Source: Mytilus californianus
Taxonomy: Eukaryota; Mollusca; Bivalvia; Mytilida; Mytilidae
Direction of reading: 5' to 3'
DNA: 64,000 bases
NCBI RefSeq assembly: GCF_021869535.1
Contig: NW_026262701.1
Span: 43,403,278 to 43,467,277 of the forward strand
The position numbers were made by a program, and so were the translations under genes. Numbering within the stretch: position 1 is the first letter of the stretch; each line of letters opens with the position of its first letter. Of this stretch, positions 55,941-64,000 are shown piece after piece. The notes under the pieces are model-generated. The model was not told the DNA's origin. It was given only the letters and a program-made list of their open reading frames with translations, and made no database searches.

Positions 55941-57550
55941 TAAACTTCTACGTTATTTTTTAATAATTCTTTGAAAATATCTCCTCCAAAGATGGTCAAA
56001 GCAAAAAAAAGTTTTGACCAGTATGAAAATAATATCAACAAAAGAACCTTTGAGAGTATGCTTCAAAGGCTCATAACTGCTACAGAAGTCATCTCATAAA
56101 ATTTTAAGTGGACATGAACATCTACTTAATATGTCTAAAGATCTAATAAGTTATAATATTCAATATGAAAAAGGTATTGCAAAAATATTCATGGTATTCT
56201 CTTTTCAATTTTATTTTGTTATATGGATACAAATATAAGTGAAACCAATACAGTAAGGCAGTTTTGTTGTGGTATGAAAAAGTGTACTGTAGTAATTAAC
56301 ATTTACTGTTAATCCACATAAATTAAGAAATAAACAAATGAATGATAAATGTTGAACATGTACAATGAAATATAGATTTAGAAATCAATTAGGCAAGATA
56401 GGCCTTATGAATTTTGGTCTTTTTTTAACATACTGAATGACCCTTTACACTCAGGACTGAGTCGTCAGTAGGCAGTACAGATGTATAAAAATAAAGTGTA
56501 ACAAACAACCTAGCATCATACTGCTAGTAGCACGAGTAGCATTGTTTGGTTCAAATCTAAATAAAATGCTTTTACTTCCATATTACTTACATTGTACATA
56601 GAATGGATACTACTTTTGACAATTCCTTGTACATGAGAGTTGTCTGTCAAATCTTTATTTCAGTTTTAACAAAGAATGAATTGCATAACAATGAACTGAG
56701 CTCAAAGCAAAGCACTTTCATAATACACTTAGTCAAAGAGCTCAATCCAGTGATATACTTTGTACTACAGGTGCTTCATGAACATCCATCGACCAAAACC
56801 ATACATGTATCTCAATAACATGCCATACTACATGTACATGGTTGGATCAGAAGTCCTGAAAAAGACATTAATTTTATTATCGTATTTACAGTTTAAAACT
56901 TTCACAAATTTGTGGTAAAAGCATTCAGTATCTAGCAACTACAATGTATCAATCGCTTCATGCACAAATTGATATAGGTTGAGCGCCCCTCTGTCGGAAA
57001 TAAGAACATACCTCCACCTAATTTTAGGTAACTGATCAAGAAACATTCAAAACTATGAAATGTTATCCAAGACTTGTCAGTGTCTATTTAATTACCATCA
57101 CCACTGAATCAATAATATATGTATACATACATGTATATAAGAGTAAAATTGACATACATATATAACACTAAAACTGACATTCCATCTTTACTCCACCTTC
57201 ATTCCTCAAGTGGATATTCAAATCTGACTTCATGATAAAATAAGATTCCATATCTACAACCAATAAAATACCCCTCTAATAGACTATCCGCAATGAAATC
57301 CCAGTTTTCTAAAATGGTAGGTGGAACCTAAAACTCAAAATATTTTAAACGATATATCTTAAATATTGCTAATACATTTCATAATAATAATTCTAAAAAA
57401 TTCACTATATTTTTCCTTATTTTGTCTTTTGTTTGAGACTATATATTGACCTCTAGATGTCTCAATTACATCCAGATTGGCGTGGGTTGATGTCTGATTG
57501 TTGTACATGTAATACATACCTTTTGTTGGAAAAATATGGTTGATTATATA
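55941..57550. other. AT-rich intergenic DNA, nothing recognised
   Basis: No gene or clear repeat family. The frames at 56603-56818 and 57559-57359 are unsupported. Confidence 0.45.
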
Positions 57551-57749
57551 GGGAATCACTGAAGCATTGACTGGAGCGGCCCCCCTCCCCTTAGGTCAGT
57601 CAGCGGGCCCTCTTTATGAAAAAGTTCTGGATCCGCCACTGTAATATATCTACGGGGGATTTGTTTATATAAATAACAACTATTCTCTAAAATTCAAATA
57701 AAATGGATGTTAGAAATTATAGTCAACCATATGCATACCACCTTCAATA

Positions 57750-58300
57750 AACAGCTGCGCCATAAGCGCATGATACTCTCAGTCACATTTACAAAGAATA
57801 AAGTTCAATTACTTCTCAATGCCATATTAGAAATTTATGAAAATCAAAAAGGGAGCTTACATCAATAGATATAAACAATTCACCAAGGTTTAATGAGAAT
57901 TGCTGAAAACATTATCCGAAACTGGGAAATCCCCGCTTTTTAATATATGAAACCCCATAACTTGGAAATGTAAAATTTATAAAATTCTAAAGGCAGCAGC
58001 TTTCATCACTAGATATAAACAGTTCACCAATGTTTCATGAGAACTGCTGAAAGATTTTTGAGTTATAGTCTGAAAACTGGAAAATCCCCCTTTTTTAAGT
58101 ATAAACTCGGAAACGTAAAATCTAAAATTTATAAAAAAAGAAAGGGAGCTTACGTCAATAGATATAAACAATTCACCAAAGTTTATGCAATTTTATTAAA
58201 GCGTTTTTAAGTTAATGTCTGACATGTTGACAACGGACGGACAGACAGGCGGACAAAGGTATACCATTATACGTCCCGTAAAAAGGCGTATAAAAATGAG
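57750..58300 (+). repeat. Pearl-like tandem element, family D, full-length layout
   Basis: The head is AGCTGCGCCATAAGCGCATG (57755), then about three units (GGGAGCTTACATCAATAGAT; ACTGGAAAATCCCCC), the end ACAACGGACGGACAGACAGG and the hairpin TACGTCCCGTAAAAAGGCGTA. The head matches 61484-61505, so this copy gives the complete order: head, tandem units, ACGG run, hairpin. Confidence 0.72.
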
Positions 58301-58559
58301 AAAACCCCATACTGTATATTCTGCTGTAAAAGAGCCCAACATGTTTATATTGGGATTCAAGATTATTAAAAAAACTTTCATGACAACATAATTATTTGCA
58401 TTTGTTCTGTTGATTGATTGTGGTACATGTATGAGGACTGGGATGAAATCAATTATATATAGTTCTGATCAACAGTTTCATGGTAAATAAGTTGTAGTAG
58501 CTTGTTTGAAGTTTGCAACATATTCAACTTTGAACATCTTTTTCAGGTCTGCAATCCAT

Positions 58560-58771
58560 ATAAAAATCTGTACATGTTATATGCCAGATCATGCCAATGA
58601 GACTAACTATCCACAGAGATTCAAATAACAAAGTAATTAATTGCAACCATACAGCCTTCAAAAATTAAAAAAAAAAACAGTCCAGACACGTTAAATATGC
58701 AACAATTAAATTGAGAAAAGTAATGGCCTGATTTATAAACTTATAAAACTTATAAACAGGTTGGGAACATC

Positions 58772-58802
<31 letters not shown>

Positions 58803-59165
58803 AGTTCTAAAGAAGATGTAGCCTTTTCAACTTATAAAGCGGGATCTAGAGGGGATTCATGACATTCGAAACAACTTTTCTAAAGGATGGATACATATAT
58901 AAATTACAATACATGTATGTAATATATATGATTGCCAATGTCAGAGCATGATGAGACAACTATCCACAGAGGTTCAAATGACATAGCAATTATAGGCAAC
59001 CATGCATACAGCCTGCAAAAATGAGGAAAACTGTCCTGACATGAAAAGTATGCATCAATACAATTGAGGAGTAATGGCCGGATTCACAATTCTACTAATA
59101 ATACTAATAAACAGGTTGGGAACCCCCCCCCCCCCCCCCAAAAAAAAAAAATGAGGGATATTTTG
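58560..59165 (-). repeat. Two diverged Penelope-like-tail copies, each with a poly-C/poly-A tract
   Basis: Both contain CCAATGAGAC / TGATGAGACAAC, ATACAGCCT(T/G)CAAAA and AATAAACAGGTTGGGAAC-like words. In each, a C run is followed by an A run: 58771-58792 (22 C) then about 11 A, and 59123-59139 (17 C) then A. They look like tandem duplicates about 350 bp apart. Confidence 0.6.
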
Positions 59166-59219
59166 CAGTTTAAAAAAAGGAAAAATAGATCCTATCACAT
59201 TACATTTAAAGATAACAAT

Positions 59220-61440
59220 AATCCAAAGTAAATTATATTACAATGTCAATGGAAGAAATTCCCGCGCAAATGTCATGACTGGGATAGACCAAAAAGAATT
59301 TTAGGTCTATACATCATTCACATTCTGATCAATTTAGTCACTGATATATATGTCAACTATATTTATATTGGTTTTGAATTTAGTTAATCTATCAGAAAAA
59401 TGATTTATTTCTCGCAGACAACCCTTAATAATATACACCAACTCAACACTGAAGCTAAAAACCCCAAAAACATAATGGTATATGGAATCGTCCATACGGA
59501 TATCCCCTAATATTGATAAAGGTGAAATATGTCGATTTAGAATTGTGTACAGAGAAATAAAGCCCTATGTAAGGTGAAAAAAAAAAAACCCAACTGTATA
59601 AAATTATTATTTATTAAATTTGCTTGCATAAGAACCGTGAAGTTAAAATTTATAACGATTACGTGTATCCTGTCAACCCCTGAAAAAATAATAATGTCTT
59701 CTTGACCTTTTCCGCACCTGCTGGACAGAAAAATTAATATTTCGTTATATAGTATGTTAATAATTCTATTTCTCTTTCTACAATATAGGTTTCATATCTT
59801 ATTTTCTAATAACAAAAAAAATAATATATATTTACATATAAACCAGAGGCGGGACCTGGTAGGACCTTACCCCCTCCCCCTCCCCCCTTAGAAATTTCTG
59901 GATCCCCAATGTATACTGTAGTTCATATTTAGGTCATTTAGACACACCAAAGTGTAAAGCACATTTAAAAGAGGGATCCACTTATTTTTAATAAATAATA
60001 ATAATTGAAGCCCATCTGGCCATCTGAAGATTTGTTTGAAGCCCATCTGAAGATTTTACATCTGTATCATGTATAGTTGTATATTCCAAGTTCGGCCCCA
60101 TTTTGCTTTAAATCCAGTCTTAATAAAAATACCCCTCTATAGAGGGATAATTTTATTATAGAAAGATTATTCCTCTATGCAGATATAAACACCATACACT
60201 GATACAGAGGGTTTGTTCCCAACCTGATGAAGGTAAATCCGGAAAAGCGCTTTGGACGCATGAAATTATTAAAGGTGTTATTTTTCAATTTTTTAAGGTC
60301 TTTTAGACACACCAAAGTGTAAAGCACATGTCAACTATATATATTGTTTCTTTTTTAAACTTTTTATAATAAAATACATCATATAATTGAGGAGGTTTCG
60401 TGGAAAAAAACTCTATATTTGTATGATAATATCATGTATATTTCAAATTGTTAGCAAATTCAACGTTGGCAGTATTTCTGGAATTCCCGCGTAAATGCCG
60501 TGTGTAAATCGGGATATACCATTTTCAGGGCTGTAATGTCATTCATATTTACAAAATGTAGGTCATTTAGACACACCAAAGTGTAAAAAATATGTCACCT
60601 ATCATGACTATGTGTCATGTTTCTGTATAATAAGTGTATCATGAAATTGAGCTGTTTTCGTGAAGAAACACATACAAACATACGTTTATTATAATAACGT
60701 CTCAAAATGTAAACAACCCATAAAATACAATGGTATATGACGTATATGGAATCGTCCATAGCAGGTGAAAAACATAGAATTCGCAAATACACTGTTTCCG
60801 TTGATTTTGTCAGGTGGTATCTATGACTGACATGAGATGAAATAAATATAGATATGTACTTAAACAGCTGATAAAGGTCTATTCAATAGTTGAAATCAGT
60901 TGTTTGTTGGTTGAAATGTGATGGGATATGCAGTATCCTGATACATGTACATCTACTTCAGTTTTGATTGTAATTTAAATGTGTACAAACCTGACGTTAA
61001 ATTATGTTGAAGAAAATAGCATCACATACAATCCTATCGATTCATCAAAAATATTACACAAAGAACAATAGATTTCACATTACATGTATGTGCATTAATC
61101 CAAATTTACGAACATTAAATAGCGATCTCTATGGAAGATTTCCCGCGGAAATGTCATGTGTTAAACGGGATATACCAAAAAGAATTTTAAGTGTATGTTG
61201 TCATTAGCATCCTGATTAATATACACAGTTAGATAAAATATATATGTTAACTATATTTATATTGGTTTTTAGAATAGTGACTTTATCAGAAAAAAAACAT
61301 TTATTTGTCGCAGACAACGGTAAATAGTATACATTATCTTGAAATAACATATGAAAATCCCTTAAGCATAATGGTGTATGGAATCGTCCACGGAATTGTA
61401 AACAGACACAGGAAAAATACGTACAATCATAATTGTGGAC
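59220..61440 (+). repeat. Triplicated unit of about 300 bp, diverged
   Basis: Each copy has GGAA.(A/T)TTCCCGCG.AAATG near its start (59253, 60479, 61135) and TATGGAATCGTCCA at its end (59480, 60748, 61378). The word AGACACACCAAAGTGTAAA also occurs three times (59940, 60305, 60569). The spacing is uneven. No coding frame is shared, so this is non-coding duplication. Confidence 0.65.
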
Positions 61441-61477
61441 ACAGAAAAAAGATCAGAGATAAGACCCTTATAAGCCC

Positions 61478-61840
61478 ACTATAAAGAGCTGCACCATGAG
61501 CGCATGATACGCCCGTCGCTTTTTCAAAGAATAAAGTCCAATAACTCCTCAATGTTATATCAAAAATTTATAAAAAAAAAGTAAAGGGAGGTTATTTTAA
61601 TAAATATAAAACAGTCATCAAAGATATTGTTCCTAAAACTGGAAAATCCCCCCTTTTTTATGAATAAAGTCCCATAAATCGGAAACGTAAAATCGAAAAT
61701 TTATAAAAATCGAAAGGGATATTACGTCAATAAATATAAATAATTCACCAAAGTTTCACGAAAACTGCTCAAAGCATTTTTAAGTTATTGTCCCAAAACT
61801 GGAAAATACCCCTTTGTAATGAATAAAACCCCGAAACATA
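61478..61840 (+). repeat. Pearl-like family D element, 5' part, truncated
   Basis: The head AGCTGCACCATGAGCGCATG is followed by two units (GGGAGGTTATTTTAATAAAT; ACTGGAAAATCCCCCCTTTT). It breaks off at GAATAAAACCCC (61819-61830), directly against the segmental duplication, without the ACGG run or hairpin. Confidence 0.7.
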
Positions 61841-62463
61841 CTTAGATGTTGTCAAGAGGAAAATGTTCAGCTGAAATTATCGTATCATAGTTCCAGTATG
61901 TATATCTAGCTAATAAAATCATTTTCAATAGGCCCTGTTTATCTAGATTAAAGTAATCAAGATATCGGTATTGAAATAAAATCTCACAAATGCCTGAAAT
62001 TAATACACAAAACAACAGTTTATTTTGTGTAAAAACTTGCCATATTGCATGAATCTATTGTTTGATTATTAAAGAAACAGGAATTAATCTCGTAAAACAA
62101 CCAACTGAACAATTAACAGATTTTTTTCTCAAATACACACGCAACAAGGTACGAAGGATTAACCCTTAATAAAATTTTGTAGGAAACACAAAGTTAATAC
62201 CGCCTACAAATTGAATATTTTCCCAGACAACTTTAACACGATTCTATATTTCACAACGCCTTCTTCTTAAAAGCGATATGAAGAAGGATGTAATCAAAAC
62301 AAGGAAATTATTCGGTATTTGTTTAAAACCAGACAGAGTATTCATGAATGGGAGGTAAAAACATCAACCTGAATACATTTCCAGTTGTCAAAATAGATCA
62401 TTCACAGTTATTACATATATCCATGTAATCCAAAGACAATAGTTAGTGTATATCAAATACAAA

Positions 62464-62527
62464 ATGATGTTCATTTACATTTTCATAATTCTTAGCGTTG
62501 ATTTTGTTCGTGTGATACTTGCAACTG
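62464..62527 (+). CDS. Exon 1 (signal peptide) of a second, paralogous receptor gene; rest lies beyond the window
   Basis: ATG at 62464 gives MMFIYIFIILSVDFVRVILA then T and a split codon, followed by a GTGAGT donor at 62528. It differs from the exon at 8198 by three amino acids over 21 with the same length, phase and donor, so the coding frame looks preserved by selection or young. An FN3 exon would be expected several kilobases beyond the right edge. Confidence 0.8.
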
Positions 62528-62544
62528 GTGAGTAAATTTTTAAT

Positions 62545-62660
62545 ATAAAAATAAGAAGATGTGGTATGATTGCCAATGAGACAACTCTCCACATGAGACC
62601 AAATGACACAGAAATTAACAACTATAGGTCACCGTACGGCCTTCAACCATGCCTATACTG
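62545..62660 (-). repeat. Penelope-like 3' tail inserted in intron 1 of the second receptor copy
   Basis: On + it reads ATAAGAAGATGTGGTATGAT, then TGCCAATGAGACAACTCTCC and AGGTCACCGTACGGCCTTCA. It sits just after the donor of the second exon 1 and is absent from the first copy. Confidence 0.8.
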
Positions 62661-63109
62661 CATAGCGGATTGCACACTTCTTCTAGTAATGGACTTTTTT
62701 TATTTTTTGGTATTTGTTATAACTAAAATATAAGATGAACCATGCTTGGATACATGACAAGTTTATTTCATTCAACATGTAACTAAACCCATTGCAAATC
62801 TTAAACTAGTCACTAGTGTTTGCAAGGACCCATTATTATTTTATACACAATGTATTTTTTATTTGTCAGCAATCTAACTCAACAATTTTTATATACCGTA
62901 TGGGAGGGATAATGATTTAATTCATTATACAGTCACTAGAAATAAGTATATCATACAAACAAGTCTAAGCAAGTGACAACCATACAATATATATACCCAC
63001 TGGATCTCAGTGTGTTTGAGATGCGGAGTTAATATAAATATTTATATAAGTCTGAAAATTACACCCAACAGTGTTAGAATTAGATTTTTATGCTGGCAAA
63101 TGTTTTGTC

Positions 63110-63205
63110 CGTCCCTCAGCGGGATTAGAACTCACATCTTTGATACACTACAGCACCAATCGCTTAGCCTCATGTCCAGCGCCCTAGACCACTCGACCAC
63201 ATCCG
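63110..63205 (-). repeat. tRNA-derived SINE, copy 1
   Basis: Reverse-complement B box GGGATTAGAACTC (63121-63133) and A box ACCACTCGACCA (63188-63199), separated by about 55 bp. It also has the family words GTCCAGCGCCCTAGACC and TCCCTCAGC. The two boxes are degenerate, so this is a SINE head and not a functional tRNA. Confidence 0.75.
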
Positions 63206-63359
63206 CTATATAAAAATATAACTTCAATAGTCGTAGTGTTACCTTGTCACGGAAGGCGAATCTAGAGATAGACATAAGACATGTGTTTTTAAGAGTGCGA
63301 AGATGTTATATTATTATTCTATACACAGCATATTTTTAAAATTTAGAATAACTGTAAAT

Positions 63360-63560
63360 ATCAGCACAACAATGTTAAAGCTGCAAATTTGCGGAAGCAA
63401 ATTTTTGTTCTTCTCTCCCCGGGATTCGAACTTATGCTATTGGGATATCGTGACAATACCACCTGCACTGTGTCCAGCGCTCTAGACCACTCGGTCGCCT
63501 AGACTGAACTAAAATTTCAGCTTTCGGTCGCCTAGTGTTACCTTTCCTCGTCAGTAGAAT
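63360..63560 (-). repeat. tRNA-derived SINE, copy 2
   Basis: Reverse-complement B box GGGATTCGAACTT (63421-63433) and A box ACCACTCGGTCGCC (63486-63499). The tail AGCTGCAAATTTGCGGAAGC with AACAATGTTAAAG matches the other copies. GGTCGCCTAG is repeated twice near 63490-63535. Confidence 0.78.
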
Positions 63561-63649
63561 CTAGAGTTGTAACACAGTACATGATATATTAGGCATGAAG
63601 ATGGAATTGATTGCAGATTAGCTAAATTATCTATATATATATAACAACA

Positions 63650-63790
63650 ATGTTAGATCTGCAAATTTGCGTTTTTGCGCTGAGGGAAGAACTTAATTAC
63701 CATGTTGCCACAAATCCCGCTGAGGGAAGAACAAAAATTTGCTAACGCAAATTTGAAGTTCTAACATTGTTGGACTAAATTTGAGACGAA
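63650..63790 (+). repeat. tRNA-derived SINE, 5'-truncated tail fragments
   Basis: Two pieces of the SINE body (GCTGAGGGAAGAAC at 63690 and 63719) are followed by the tail TTCTAACATTGTTGGACTAA and a TATATATA end. Confidence 0.65.
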
Positions 63791-63814
63791 TGATATATAT
63801 ATTATGATGTTAGC

Positions 63815-64000
63815 CCTGTATGTTAGACCTGGTGGTCGAGTGGTATAGGGCGCTGGACACGGTGGAGGCGGTGTTGCCACGACGTCACAGAAGCTAGGGT
63901 TTGAATCCCGCTGAGGGAAGAACAAAAATTTTCTAACGCAAATTTGACGTTCTAACATTGTTGAGCTAAATTTGAGACGAATTATATATATATAATGGTG
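63815..64000 (+). repeat. tRNA-derived SINE, copy 3, most complete
   Basis: A box GGTGGTCGAGTGGT (63831-63844) and B box GGGTTTGAATCCCG (63897-63910), then CTGAGGGAAGAACAAAAATT, TTCTAACATTGTTGAGC and TATATATATA. It is similar to a class II (Leu/Ser-like) tRNA head. The frame 63958-63761 (-) is antisense to it. Confidence 0.8.

Larger units (their letters stand above)
61840..62830 (+). repeat. Segmental duplication unit, copy 2 (5' end of the next receptor gene)
   Basis: Homologous to 7600-8270 and, past an inserted Penelope-like tail, to 10800-10925 (GGATACATGACAAGTTTATT; TAACTAAACCCATTGCAAAT). Divergence is modest, with several indels in the region upstream of the exon. Confidence 0.82.

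Noticed and set aside
63815-63915. Possible functional tRNA gene
   Set aside because: Boxes are present but the acceptor and anticodon stems do not pair convincingly, the B box is off consensus, and related degenerate copies lie alongside with a common SINE tail.

Overview
The window looks like bivalve mollusc nuclear DNA, most likely a mussel (Mytilus or a close relative). It is AT-rich, has short symmetric exons in long introns, and is packed with repeats I associate with mussels: Penelope-like retroelement tails, pearl-type tandem elements with ACGG microsatellite ends, and MITEs with CTGTAAACCAA or CTGTAAATTCAG termini. There is no prokaryotic gene organisation, so almost all long open frames are chance or repeat-derived.

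The one gene I can support runs on the + strand from 8198 to about 37965. It encodes a single-pass membrane receptor of the immunoglobulin superfamily. Its exons are a signal peptide (8198-8261), a fibronectin type III domain (11951-12247), three Ig domains (18989-19261, 21220-21513, 26681-about 26998), a transmembrane segment (28075-28197), and several candidate cytoplasmic exons with tyrosine motifs (28829-28911, 30529-30559, 35786-35810, 36017-about 36113, 37251-37316, 37776-37965). Every ectodomain junction is phase 1. The model with two Ig domains plus 30529, 37251 and 37776 is 1338 nt (445 codons plus stop). Including Ig exon 3, with a weak donor at 26999, gives 1656 nt. The third Ig exon has lost the phase-1 donor of its sister, and the tail exons suggest alternative C-termini, including a short one that ends 0.6 kb after the transmembrane exon with its own AATAAA.

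A second copy of the signal-peptide exon lies at 62464-62527 inside a block (61840-62830) homologous to 7600-8270 plus 10800-10920. The window therefore holds one receptor gene and the first exon of the next one in a tandem array.

Region by region: 0-1.4 kb is a decayed Ty3/gypsy pol fragment (- strand). 2.55-5.26 kb is a pearl-like 161-bp tandem array split by a hAT-like element with an 8-bp target duplication. 5.6-7.8 kb holds Penelope-like remnants. 8.2-38 kb is the receptor gene, whose introns carry a 2.3-kb foldback element (8395-10681), Penelope-like copies, and MITEs. 38-61.8 kb is intergenic: a 41-bp x4 minisatellite, a remarkable array of short palindromes (39.1-40.1 kb), pearl-like elements, homopolymeric G/C tracts and diverged duplications. 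61.8-62.8 kb is the start of the paralogous gene. 63.0-64.0 kb is a cluster of tRNA-derived SINEs.

No rRNA, true tRNA, CRISPR or operon-type feature was seen. Domain assignments rest on reading translated exons by eye; no database search was possible.
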